Of a stretch of 64,000 nucleotides of DNA, positions 33,119 to 40,055 are shown in pieces; positions within the stretch are counted from its first letter, which is position 1; every line of letters starts with the position of its first letter. Source of the stretch: Cytobacillus oceanisediminis (GTDB lineage Bacteria; Bacillota; Bacilli; Bacillales; Cytobacillaceae); contig NZ_VLKI01000001.1 in assembly GCF_007830235.1 (NCBI RefSeq), positions 714,502 through 778,501 on the forward strand, read 5' to 3'. The notes below the pieces were generated by a model that saw nothing but the letters and a program-made list of their open reading frames with translations, had not been told where the DNA came from and did no database searches. Position numbers and translations under genes: made by a program.

Positions 33119-33556
33119 TTAAAAAATTTTGTTTTCAGTTCTTTTTTTTATTTTTTCAAGAAGGTTGTTCAGATTTTCCATCTCAACTGGATTTAACTCT
33201 TCAAAAAAAGAATCCACCCATTTTTCATGCTCCGGCATAATATCATCAAGTATTCGTTTTCCTTTTTCTGTAAGTGAAATATGAATTGCCCGGCGATCTT
33301 TTGGACATGCTACCCGTTTCGTAAAGCCTTTTTCCACGAGCTTATCAATCACATAAGTCATGGAACCGCTCGTAATTAAAATCCTTTTCCCAATCTCGTG
33401 GATTGTTTGCATGTCTTTATGATAAAGAACCTCTAAAACCGAAAATTCCGTCATGCTTAGGCTGTAGCTGGCGATATTTGTCCTAACACGTTCCTGAATG
33501 GACTTGGACGTTTGCATCAGCAGGAGGAATGTTTGGTTGGGACAAGGTCTTTCCAT
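33119..33556 (-). CDS. mhqR: MhqR-like MarR family repressor
   Basis: A 145-residue winged-helix repressor of the MarR family. The core is HEIGKRILITSGSMTYVIDK, a recognition helix very close to B. subtilis MhqR (YkvE), followed by the wing with CPKDRRAIHISLT. MhqR represses quinone-detoxification genes and is released by quinones and diphenols. The palindrome TATCTCGATTTCAAGATA sits just upstream of this gene and fits the published MhqR box, indicating autoregulation. The downstream genes mhqE (dead) and mhqD match the expected regulon. Confidence 0.85.
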   Translation of the reverse strand: MERPCPNQTFLLLMQTSKSIQERVRTNIASYSLSMTEFSVLEVLYHKDMQTIHEIGKRILITSGSMTYVIDKLVEKGFTKRVACPKDRRAIHISLTEKGKRILDDIMPEHEKWVDSFFEELNPVEMENLNNLLEKIKKRTENKIF

Positions 33557-33576
33557 GTTATCACCCTCTCTCTCGA

Positions 33577-33609
33577 TATCTCGAATTAACTTATCTCGAT
33601 TTCAAGATA
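33577..33609. promoter_or_regulatory. MhqR operator upstream of mhqR
   Basis: TATCTCGATTTCAAGATA (33592-33609) is an inverted repeat of the MhqR type. A second copy of the left half, TATCTCGAATT, lies at 33577-33587, the two starts 15 bases apart. Both lie within 55 bases of the mhqR start codon. Confidence 0.7.
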
Positions 33610-33761
33610 ATCATAAAATACATTAATGATCATGTCAAGGGACTGTCTCTGTTTAAAACTATATTTTTCTCATTCCACATATTGACACCCCTTTAAACAT
33701 AAAGGTATATATAAATTATAATGTTGGAATTTTCAAAAATATAAATGATTGGAGTGAGGGA

Positions 33762-34961
33762 ATGTATAAAGCTTATTGCAGGGTCTATCAGAGAACATTT
33801 AAACTGGTCTCCCCTATCCTTCCATGGCGCGAACCCAAATTAATAGAGGGAATAAATAGCCTGGACAGACTGCCTGATTTTATTAAAACGATAGCAATCA
33901 GCAGGATATTAATCGTAACAGACAGCGGAATCCGTTCGCTTGGGTTAATGGATGGCTTTCTTCAAGGGTTGCATAACAGAGGTATTGAGTTTTTCATTTA
34001 TGATAAAACTGTTCCGAATCCAACCATAGAGAATATCGAGGAAGCACTTGAATTATATAAGAACAATCATTGCCAGGGGATTATCGCTTTTGGCGGAGGT
34101 TCGCCAATGGACTGCGCAAAAGGTGTAGGTGCCCGTGTCGCCAGGCCAGATAAGAGCATTTCACAAATAAAAGGGCAATTTAAAATTAGAAAGGAAATTC
34201 CTCCTCTATTCGCAGTTCCAACAACTGCAGGTACAGGCAGTGAAGCAACTGTAGCTGCGGTGATAACGGATAGCCGCACCCACGAAAAGTATGCAATTAT
34301 TGATCTCAACCTTATGCCTCATTATGCAGTGCTCGATCCTCTGCTTACAGTACAACTGCCTCCCCATATTACAGCAGCAACAGGTCTTGATGCCTTAACC
34401 CATGCAGTTGAAGCCTACATTGGCAGAAGCAACACGCAGGAAACAAGGAAATACAGCACGGATGCAGTTAGGCTAATTTACGAAAATCTTTACGAGGCTT
34501 TCAGCAACGGAATGAATTTGCATGCAAGAGCCAATATGCAAAAAGCTGCCTATTTGGCTGGAGCCGCTTTCACTAGAGCATATGTTGGGAATGTACATGC
34601 CATCGCCCATACGCTCGGAGGATTTTATTCAGTTCCTCACGGGCTGGCAAATGCAGTGATTCTCCCTTATGTTCTTGAGCACTATGGAAAGGCTGTGTAT
34701 AAGCCTTTAGCCGAATTGGCTGATGCAGCCGGGATTGTTGAGGATTCAGATACTATTGAGGAAAAAGCAGTAAAGTTTATCAACAGCATTAAATCCCTAA
34801 ACTGCAAAATGGATATACCGCCAAAAGTCAGTGGTATTAAAGACAGTGATATCCCAATAATGGCTGAACGTGCTTTGAAAGAAGCCAATCCTCTTTATCC
34901 AGTTCCGAAAATCTTTAACAGAGATGACATGTTAAAGCTCTATCGGCTCATAAAAGAATAA
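33762..34961 (+). CDS. Iron-containing alcohol dehydrogenase
   Basis: A 399-residue group III (Fe-dependent) alcohol dehydrogenase that would interconvert alcohols and aldehydes with NAD(P). The nucleotide-binding motif is FGGGSPMDCAKG, followed by TTAGTGSEATVAAV. Metal ligands are expected in the DALTHAVEAYI and HAIAHTLGGFYSVPHGLANA segments, which hold the conserved Asp and histidines. GGAGTGAGGG precedes the start. It has its own terminator and no pathway neighbours, so the substrate is open. Confidence 0.9.
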   Translation: MYKAYCRVYQRTFKLVSPILPWREPKLIEGINSLDRLPDFIKTIAISRILIVTDSGIRSLGLMDGFLQGLHNRGIEFFIYDKTVPNPTIENIEEALELYKNNHCQGIIAFGGGSPMDCAKGVGARVARPDKSISQIKGQFKIRKEIPPLFAVPTTAGTGSEATVAAVITDSRTHEKYAIIDLNLMPHYAVLDPLLTVQLPPHITAATGLDALTHAVEAYIGRSNTQETRKYSTDAVRLIYENLYEAFSNGMNLHARANMQKAAYLAGAAFTRAYVGNVHAIAHTLGGFYSVPHGLANAVILPYVLEHYGKAVYKPLAELADAAGIVEDSDTIEEKAVKFINSIKSLNCKMDIPPKVSGIKDSDIPIMAERALKEANPLYPVPKIFNRDDMLKLYRLIKE

Positions 34962-34967
34962 TGATCG

Positions 34968-34995
34968 AAACGGTGTTTGATGGGGCACCGTTTTT
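34968..34995 (+). terminator. Terminator of the alcohol dehydrogenase gene
   Basis: AAACGGTG and CACCGTTT form a perfect 8-bp stem with a ten-base loop and a following T-run, beginning seven bases after the stop codon. Confidence 0.85.
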
Positions 34996-35155
34996 CTTCC
35001 GTTATGTATACATATTTTAGCGGCCCTTCTACCATAATATAATAAAATAAGCTGAAGAACGTATGGAGATAAGGACTTCTTGATTGAACACGGGTGGATG
35101 GAATATTTTAGGACCAGGAGCGATTTTAATGGGAAAATAATTTTCCCAACCAAAT

Positions 35156-35184
35156 AAACCAATTTTTTAGATAAAATTGGTTTT
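35156..35184 (-). terminator. Terminator of the HAD hydrolase transcript
   Basis: On the minus strand AAAACCAATTTT and AAAAATTGGTTT pair into a stem of about 11 bp, followed by TATTTGG. It lies about 110 bases after the HAD stop codon, just beyond the small peptide frame. Confidence 0.7.
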
Positions 35185-35248
35185 ACTGTGGTGGAGATCC
35201 CGGAGGATAGTAATACGGAGGAGCTTTAATCCACCCGCGCTTAATCAT
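35183..35248 (-). CDS. Possible 21-residue Pro/Tyr-rich peptide
   Basis: A short frame starting MIKRGWIK and ending PPYYYPPGSPPQ lies downstream of the HAD hydrolase gene on the same strand. The only purine-rich site, AAAGGA, is 16 bases before the ATG, which is far. The composition (six prolines, three tyrosines) is that of small coat or surface peptides rather than of random intergenic DNA. Its stop codon runs into a terminator. Whether it is translated cannot be decided from sequence. Confidence 0.3.
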   Translation of the reverse strand: MIKRGWIKAPPYYYPPGSPPQ

Positions 35249-35291
35249 TTAACAAAAGTATTTTTCCTTTATGCACTTCTCTTTACTCCAC

Positions 35292-35912
35292 TTAAACTAT
35301 TCTTAAAATATCAACTGGCTCATAAACCATGAAATCCGGCTCTGCGGCTTTCACCACTTCTTCTGCATCAAAGCCCCATCCCACCCAAATCACCTTTATG
35401 CCAGCTTTTTTGCAGGCAACAATATCCCGATATTCATCGCCCACATAGATAACTTCCTCCGGTTTCAAATTTTGTTGTTTTAGAAACCTTTTTATTAAAG
35501 TATCCTTCCCAAATATGCGGCTGGAACAAAGGATTTTTGTGACACTTTTAATCTCATTGCGAAGAAGGAAGGCTCTAATATTTTCTTCAGAGTTTGATGA
35601 AATAATGGCTGTCTGTACACCTCTTCCATCTAGTTCATTCAGCACATTGTTCATTTGCGGAAACAAATGAATGTCCTGAATGGCTTGCCGGTACCTTTTA
35701 TAAAACTGGGGCATGATTATAGGCATCTTATACATTGGAAAATTCAGCTTCTCGCTCCTTTCCCTGATTGACATTCTTCTCATTTCATCTAGTTCTTCTA
35801 TTTTTATCATCTTAAATTTATGCTTCATCGCCATACTATTCCACGCCGAGACAAAGACTTCTTTCGAATCAGCGATTGTTCCATCGAAATCAAAAATTAC
35901 ATGTTTGATCAT
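35292..35912 (-). CDS. HAD family hydrolase (phosphatase)
   Basis: A 206-residue haloacid-dehalogenase-fold phosphatase. Motif I is FDFDGTIADS with the nucleophile and acid/base aspartates, motif II is AIISSNS, and the acidic motif IV is IYVGDEYRDIVACK. A helical cap lies between residues 20 and 85. The pattern is that of phosphoglycolate phosphatase-like enzymes, though the exact substrate is unknown. It follows the NTF2-like gene after 80 bases on the same strand. Confidence 0.85.
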   Translation of the reverse strand: MIKHVIFDFDGTIADSKEVFVSAWNSMAMKHKFKMIKIEELDEMRRMSIRERSEKLNFPMYKMPIIMPQFYKRYRQAIQDIHLFPQMNNVLNELDGRGVQTAIISSNSEENIRAFLLRNEIKSVTKILCSSRIFGKDTLIKRFLKQQNLKPEEVIYVGDEYRDIVACKKAGIKVIWVGWGFDAEEVVKAAEPDFMVYEPVDILRIV

Positions 35913-35992
35913 ATTGTTTGCTCCTTATGCCCTGCATTCTAATCCTCAAAAAAAACGATCCTTCTGACAGAATCGCTTCCAGGTAATGCTCC

Positions 35993-36412
35993 TTATTTAA
36001 GTGCCAGGCTTTTAATATTCTCTGAAGGTATACCAGCTTCAATATAGCTTCTTGCCAGCTTCCATTCTCCAAGGGTATCTTCCTTGAAGGTTTGGAAGAA
36101 CAAATTGGCTGTATCCAGGCTTATCCCATTTATAATTATCGTGGCTGAAAGAATAGCGAGCATTTCTCCTTCTCTAATCTGAAGGACCGAGACTTTGCTC
36201 ACACCCCATTGGGCTTCATTCTCTTTAATAAACTCAAAGCCCTTTTCCCAGCCTGTGATAGATTCCTCATAACCAAAATCGGACACCAAACCATCCGTTA
36301 CTTCCCTTGCCTGATAATCCCTTGCTATAACTCGTTTCATCTCAGCTAGGGAACAATTCCTCCAAATGTCCAAATACCTGTCCAAAAACACATGAAATGT
36401 TTTTTCCACCAT
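35993..36412 (-). CDS. Small NTF2-like (SnoaL/DUF4440-type) protein
   Basis: A 139-residue protein. The pattern of an N-terminal helix with FHVFLDRYLDIWRNCSLAEM and four or five beta strands ending in GEWKLARSYIEAGIP resembles the NTF2-like cone fold, which binds small ligands. No catalytic residues can be assigned. The GTG or ATG start has an adequate purine tract upstream. The assignment is structural guesswork from sequence and could be wrong. Confidence 0.55.
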   Translation of the reverse strand: MVEKTFHVFLDRYLDIWRNCSLAEMKRVIARDYQAREVTDGLVSDFGYEESITGWEKGFEFIKENEAQWGVSKVSVLQIREGEMLAILSATIIINGISLDTANLFFQTFKEDTLGEWKLARSYIEAGIPSENIKSLALK

Positions 36413-36514
36413 ATTCCTCCAATACGTGTGAATATTACAATTTAATTCGAGGTTGTTTGGGAAATCCCTTTTAAGATTTAAAAAAAATTAAGCAAGGGCG
36501 AGCCTCAAAATCCT

Positions 36515-36585
36515 ATATATCAACAAAATTTTCAATATATCAACGAAAATGGACCACATATCAACGATCGAAGGTCAACGAGGCT
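36515..36585. repeat. Short degenerate array of TCAAC units, 20-21-bp period, type 2
   Basis: TCAAC occurs at 36520, 36540, 36561 and 36575; the first spacings are 20 and 21 bases. The unit is about TATCAACGAAAATNNNCCA. It lies in the 305-base gap before modA. A reverse-strand relative with GTTGA at the same spacing lies at 58.44 kb. The rest of the gap holds only a -10-like TATAAT at 36669. Confidence 0.55.
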
Positions 36586-36717
36586 AACTGCAATAGATAG
36601 TTTTTTATTTGGAGCCAGAATGTCACTCTTTTCAACGATATCATTCCCGAAATGCCGATTGATGGTGTTATAATGTCTTTATTGATTGGAATTCTTACAT
36701 ATGGAAGGTCGAGTTGG

Positions 36718-37473
36718 ATGAATAGAAATGTACTAATGATGCTTTTCGCTTTTCTAATGGTGCTAGGCGGCTGCAGCCAAGCTAAGACTAGTGAAGAAAT
36801 AATCTATGTTGCAGCTGCTTCTGATTTATATCATGCATTAACAGAAATAGGAGATGAGTTTACGAAAGAAACGGGTATTGAGGTGGAATTCACCTTTGGC
36901 TCTACAGGCCTGCTTACACAGCAAATCCAGGAAGGTGCTCCGTTCGATTTATTTGCAGCAGCACAGGAGTCATATATTGATAAGCTAATTGATAAAAAGG
37001 CAGTCGAAAAAGACTCAAAAGAATATTACGCATTGGGAAGGATCGCCATTTTAAGTTCGGATTCTGGCAGAGAAGAGATAAAACTGGATGATCTCTTAAG
37101 CCCTGAAGTGAAATCCATAACGATTGCCAATCCGGAACATGCCCCATATGGAAAAGCAGCAAAAGAAGCATTGGAAGCCTCAGGTATTTGGAATGAAATA
37201 GAGCCTAAGATCGTATATGCGGAAAATATCAGGCAAGCCTTTCAATATGTGGAATCAGAGAATGCAGATGCCGGGATTATAGCATTGGCCTTGCTGCAGG
37301 AAACCGATTTGCCATATGAACTGATTGATGAAAAAGCCCATTCACCCATTAAGCAGACACTCGGAATTCCTATGCAATCGGAGAAAAAAGAAGAAAGCAA
37401 AAAATTTACTGAGTTTATTTTGAGTAAGCAGGGGCAAGAAATATTAGAAAAGTATGGGTTTGATTTGCCGTAA
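36718..37473 (+). CDS. modA: Molybdate ABC transporter substrate-binding lipoprotein ModA
   Basis: ModA captures molybdate outside the cell. With the start at 36718 (GGAAGG nine bases upstream) the N-terminus is MNRNVLMMLFAFLMVLGGCS, a lipoprotein signal with Cys19. The ligand-binding signature follows: VAAASDLYHALTEIG, TFGSTGLLTQQIQEGAPFDL, and a closing NADAGIIALALL segment. The mature length of about 230 residues is normal. The stop codon overlaps the modB start as TAATG. It supplies molybdenum for enzymes such as YoaE. Confidence 0.9.
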   Translation: MNRNVLMMLFAFLMVLGGCSQAKTSEEIIYVAAASDLYHALTEIGDEFTKETGIEVEFTFGSTGLLTQQIQEGAPFDLFAAAQESYIDKLIDKKAVEKDSKEYYALGRIAILSSDSGREEIKLDDLLSPEVKSITIANPEHAPYGKAAKEALEASGIWNEIEPKIVYAENIRQAFQYVESENADAGIIALALLQETDLPYELIDEKAHSPIKQTLGIPMQSEKKEESKKFTEFILSKQGQEILEKYGFDLP

Positions 37474-38126
37474 TGGAAATGATTATCGTACCTTTAACAT
37501 TATCGTTAAGGATTGCTATTTTTGCTACCATCTTAGCATTCATCATCGGTATTTTTTTATCCTGGTGGTTTGCTTTTAAGAAAAATAGATTGACAAAATT
37601 TTTATCAATTATTGTCACGATTCCTCTTGTTATACCGCCAACGGTTTTAGGCTACTATTTAATTTTGCTGCTTGGCAGAAATACGCTTCTTGGACAGTGG
37701 TTTGAGACGGTAACTGGAAGTCCGATCATCTTTACTTGGAAAGCGGCTGTGATTGCAGCAATGATTGCTTCACTGCCCTTATTGATTAGTCCGATTCAGG
37801 CAGCATTTGAATCAATCAATAAAGACACAATCGGTGCAGCCGAGCTGGATGGGGCCAATCCGTTTAAATTGCTCATTTATATCATTTTCCCGCTTGCATA
37901 TAAAGGGATTCTGGCCGGGCTGGTGCTCGGATTTGCAAGGGCGATGGGAGAGTTCGGTGCCACATTAATGGTTGCAGGCAATATCCCTGGTAAAACGCAG
38001 ACACTCTCTATCGCTATTTATGATGCTGTACAGGCAGACAGAATGTCAGACGCACATCTAATGGTTATCATCTTAACAAGTGCCACTATTTTCTTTTTGT
38101 ATATTATTCACAAGTGGTTTAAATAA
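37473..38126 (+). CDS. modB: Molybdate ABC transporter permease ModB
   Basis: A 217-residue inner-membrane permease with five or six hydrophobic segments. The EAA loop that contacts the ATPase reads AELDGANPFKLLIYIIFPLA, with the conserved Gly nine residues on. The family signature FARAMGEFGATLMVAGN follows. It is translationally coupled to modA. No ModC-type ATPase gene follows; a terminator and a mobile repeat do. In B. subtilis the yvgL-yvgM pair also lacks a linked ATPase, so another cassette ATPase probably serves both. Confidence 0.9.
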   Translation: MEMIIVPLTLSLRIAIFATILAFIIGIFLSWWFAFKKNRLTKFLSIIVTIPLVIPPTVLGYYLILLLGRNTLLGQWFETVTGSPIIFTWKAAVIAAMIASLPLLISPIQAAFESINKDTIGAAELDGANPFKLLIYIIFPLAYKGILAGLVLGFARAMGEFGATLMVAGNIPGKTQTLSIAIYDAVQADRMSDAHLMVIILTSATIFFLYIIHKWFK

Positions 38127-38196
38127 AAGCAGCACCCCCATCATTTGCTCTGACCCAATAAAGTTAGACATAAAAGGGATGCTGCTTTTTATTTTT
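38124..38196 (+). terminator. Long-loop terminator of modAB
   Basis: AAAAGCAGCA-CCC and GGG-ATGCTGCTTTT pair into a stem of about 12 bp around a loop of roughly 35 bases, followed by TATTTTT. It starts at the modB stop codon. Repeat copy D begins seven bases later. Confidence 0.65.
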
Positions 38197-38202
38197 CTAT
38201 GG

Positions 38203-38383
38203 GCTCTGATAAACTCGACTGATGATTTCAGCACGAGGCACTCAGCGAACCGCGGGCGGTCCGGGAGCCTCCACGGTACATCGCGCCTGCGGGTCTCCCT
38301 TTGACACACTCCTCCCGCTGGAGTCTCGTGCCTTCCACTCCAATCGACACTGTGCAAAATCAACATTTAGCTTTAACACAGTC
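38203..38383. mobile_element. MITE-like repeat element, copy D, overlapping the end of a GNAT gene
   Basis: A 181-bp short-type element with ends GGCTCTGATAAA and TTTAACACAGTC and the shared core (CTCAGCGAACCGCGGGCGG, CTCCCGCTGGAGTC). TTCTAT occurs just outside both ends, an imperfect duplication. It sits directly behind the modB terminator. Its right end codes, on the minus strand, for the last residues (VKAKC) and the stop codon of the neighbouring acetyltransferase gene. Confidence 0.8.
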
Positions 38384-38857
38384 TTCTATTAAATAACTAT
38401 AAATATACTGCTCGCCGATTTTCCCCATTTTTTTACGGCCGGTATCCTGGAATCCTGCTTTTCCATATAGTTTCTGGGCAGCAATATTTCGTCTGTTCAC
38501 TGCCAAAACAACCTCGCTGCAGTGGGGAAATTCCTTTTTCAAAAGTGGCTGCAGGAGAGCCATGCCCTTCCCTGCATAACCTTTTCCCTGTTGTGAAAAA
38601 TTGATGGACAACGCAGTCAGAAGCATAGCTTTGGGATTTTCAGTAAACTCTTTAACTCTTTCAGTAGTATGCAGGATAAAAAAGCCGACAGGATGATCTT
38701 CCTTGGTTATAACAATGGGGAATTGTCCCTCTCCCGCTTCTAAAACATCTTTCGGCAATGCAGTAAACTGTTCCTGCTCCTCTGGCAGCGTGAATGATCT
38801 CAAAGCCTCTATATGTTCTGGGCGAAGTTTTTGCAGATCGATGTTCTTTTTATTCAT
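38360..38857 (-). CDS. GNAT family N-acetyltransferase
   Basis: A 165-residue acetyltransferase. The acetyl-CoA-binding loop is INFSQQGKGYAGKGMALLQ with the Q/R-x-x-G-x-G pattern, and the C-terminal strand-helix is RRNIAAQKLYGKAGFQDTG. Start at 38857 because GGGAGG lies six bases before it; 38872 has none. It is the last gene of a small operon, 18 bases after a small membrane protein. Its final codons and stop are supplied by mobile repeat copy D, so the original C-terminus was probably different. Substrate unknown. Confidence 0.82.
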   Translation of the reverse strand: MNKKNIDLQKLRPEHIEALRSFTLPEEQEQFTALPKDVLEAGEGQFPIVITKEDHPVGFFILHTTERVKEFTENPKAMLLTALSINFSQQGKGYAGKGMALLQPLLKKEFPHCSEVVLAVNRRNIAAQKLYGKAGFQDTGRKKMGKIGEQYIYSYLIEDCVKAKC

Positions 38858-38875
38858 ATACATCCTCCCCATCGG

Positions 38876-39052
38876 TCAATCCAAAAATTTCATAATGATG
38901 ATAAACAGGATCGATACAGCAAAGAAGCTTATAAAGAAGTATCCAAAATATCTTAATGGTCTCGGAAGCTTCTTTAACTCCACATCCGTTGGATAACCTT
39001 CAATCTTATTTAAATGGTCCATCCCATCGTTAATTGGGTTTTTATCCGGCAA
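38876..39052 (-). CDS. Small single-pass membrane protein (58 residues)
   Basis: A TTG-started frame with AAGGAG eight to nine bases upstream, lying exactly between two acetyltransferase genes (12 and 18 bases away). The N-terminal 35 residues are polar (PDKNPINDGMDHLNKIEG), followed by one membrane segment, FGYFFISFFAVSILFIIIM, and a short KFLD tail. Spacing and ribosome site make it a real co-transcribed gene even though it is short. I do not recognise the family and propose no function. Confidence 0.65.
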   Translation of the reverse strand: MPDKNPINDGMDHLNKIEGYPTDVELKKLPRPLRYFGYFFISFFAVSILFIIIMKFLD

Positions 39053-39064
39053 GCTATCCTCTCC

Positions 39065-39580
39065 TTATACATTTTTATAGTAAAGAACGGTTGCAGCCAG
39101 TTCACCGTTAGCTGATTTCGCATAACCAGGAATTTTACCGGCTTTTATAAAGCCCAATGATTGATAAAGATCATTGGATGGATCCCCTTCTCTTGTATCA
39201 AGAACAAGCAGCGTTCTGCCATCCCGCTTTGCTTTCTCCTCAGTCGTTTGCATGAGTAAACGTCCAAGGCCCTTCCGGCGTATAGAAGCATCTATCATTA
39301 ATTTTGCGATCTCTGCGCGATGGCTGCCATTCTGTTTCGTGCATAAATGCAGCTGTACTGAGCCAACAACTTTACCATCCATACGTGCTAAAAATAAGAT
39401 TACATCATCCGATTTTAAGATTCCTGCCCAATATTCGTCCGCCACCGATCTTCCTAATGACGGCAAGAAACCTATAGAAGCTCCTTCCTCTACCACATTT
39501 ATTAAAAGCTCTGATAAATCGGCTTCATATCCTTCAATCGATTTAACCTCTAGTATCTCTATATTATTCAAACTTGCCAC
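39065..39580 (-). CDS. GNAT family N-acetyltransferase
   Basis: A 171-residue acetyltransferase. The acetyl-CoA-binding signature is IRRKGLGRLLMQTTEE, preceded by AEIAKLMIDASI and followed by the TLLVLDTREGDPSNDLYQSL segment. These are hallmarks of the branch that acetylates amino acids or related small amines. Substrate unproven. It begins 11 bases after a small interrupted membrane-protein gene and is followed by another small membrane protein and a second GNAT gene, forming one operon. Confidence 0.85.
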   Translation of the reverse strand: MASLNNIEILEVKSIEGYEADLSELLINVVEEGASIGFLPSLGRSVADEYWAGILKSDDVILFLARMDGKVVGSVQLHLCTKQNGSHRAEIAKLMIDASIRRKGLGRLLMQTTEEKAKRDGRTLLVLDTREGDPSNDLYQSLGFIKAGKIPGYAKSANGELAATVLYYKNV

Positions 39581-39591
39581 CCGCTCCCCTT

Positions 39592-39723
39592 CTAAATCTT
39601 CTCCTGGTCATTCATTTCTTCTTGTTTTAGCCTTTTTACTTCTTCCTCCAAGTAATCAAGCCGCTTATGAATTCTTTAGAAAATTGGCAGGTACGCGATC
39701 ATGACAATCACTAACCAAGCCAT
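39592..39723 (-). pseudogene. Small membrane/coiled-coil protein interrupted by an in-frame stop
   Basis: A well-formed ribosome site (GGGGGA, eight bases before ATG) starts MAWLVIVMIAYLPIF, then TAA, then without frame change RIHKRLDYLEEEVKRLKQ and a stop 43 codons in all. One membrane helix followed by a short coiled coil is a common small-protein design in Bacillaceae. AAA to TAA at codon 16 would explain the break. Either the gene died recently, or only the 15-residue membrane peptide is made. It heads the acetyltransferase operon. Confidence 0.55.
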
Positions 39724-39845
39724 TATTGGATTCCCCCTTTAAACACTCTTCTCTATATACATTCCATTCTTTCAAATTGATTTCCTTTATGGATATAACA
39801 GTTAATTAGAAATTTTCCACATAAAAAAGAGGTAAAAAAATTAGG

Positions 39846-39874
39846 TTGCAGCCTCAATCTTCCGAATATATGAT
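39846..39874 (+). promoter_or_regulatory. Sigma-A promoter of the corA leader
   Basis: TTGCAG (39846-39851), a 17-base spacer and TATGAT (39869-39874). It would start transcription near 39881, about ten bases before the leader-peptide ribosome site. Confidence 0.6.
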
Positions 39875-39905
39875 AAAGGTATACCATTTAAAGGAGTTGA
39901 TATTT

Positions 39906-40040
39906 TTGAGTAGCTACGGTTCCTTAGAACCCGACCCTGATAATCTGCAGGAGGAAGCGGGACATATCTGTTTGTTGAGCGGGAAGTACTATTGCTTAAA
40001 TATCAACAACGTTAGAGGTATCTTTGCTTCCTCATTATAA
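39906..40040 (+). CDS. Predicted 44-residue leader peptide upstream of corA, with an EPDPD run
   Basis: The TTG start has AAGGAG nine bases before it. The peptide begins MSSYGSLEPDPDNLQEEAG and ends 15 bases before the corA start codon. Residues 8-12 are Glu-Pro-Asp-Pro-Asp. E. coli MgtL starts MEPDPT, and such acidic/proline runs make ribosomes fall apart at low Mg2+ there. The ORF ends inside the hairpin that covers the corA ribosome site, so its translation must affect that fold. It has no known protein family, and the rest of its sequence (two tyrosines and a cysteine, YYCLNINN) is unremarkable. Translation is inferred. Confidence 0.55.
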   Translation: MSSYGSLEPDPDNLQEEAGHICLLSGKYYCLNINNVRGIFASSL

Positions 40041-40055
40041 CGAGGAGGTTTTTTT
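39951..40055 (+). promoter_or_regulatory. Attenuator-like fold: alternative pairings controlling the corA ribosome site
   Basis: Hairpin 1: CTTCCTC (40027-40033), loop ATTATAAC, GAGGAGG (40042-40048), followed by seven T and then ATG. The 3' arm is the corA Shine-Dalgarno sequence, so this hairpin can both terminate transcription and hide the ribosome site. Alternative: GAGGAAGC (39951-39958), codons 16-18 of the leader ORF, is exactly complementary to GCTTCCTC (40026-40033), the 5' arm of hairpin 1, and G-T pairs can extend it. The two pairings exclude each other. No M-box riboswitch is present. Confidence 0.55.

Noticed and set aside
34932..35162. 76-codon frame on the minus strand
   Set aside because: It runs through two terminators and has no ribosome site or similarity.
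39846..40055. M-box (ykoK) Mg2+ riboswitch upstream of corA
   Set aside because: None of the conserved M-box loops is present; the leader instead has an ORF and a simple alternative hairpin.
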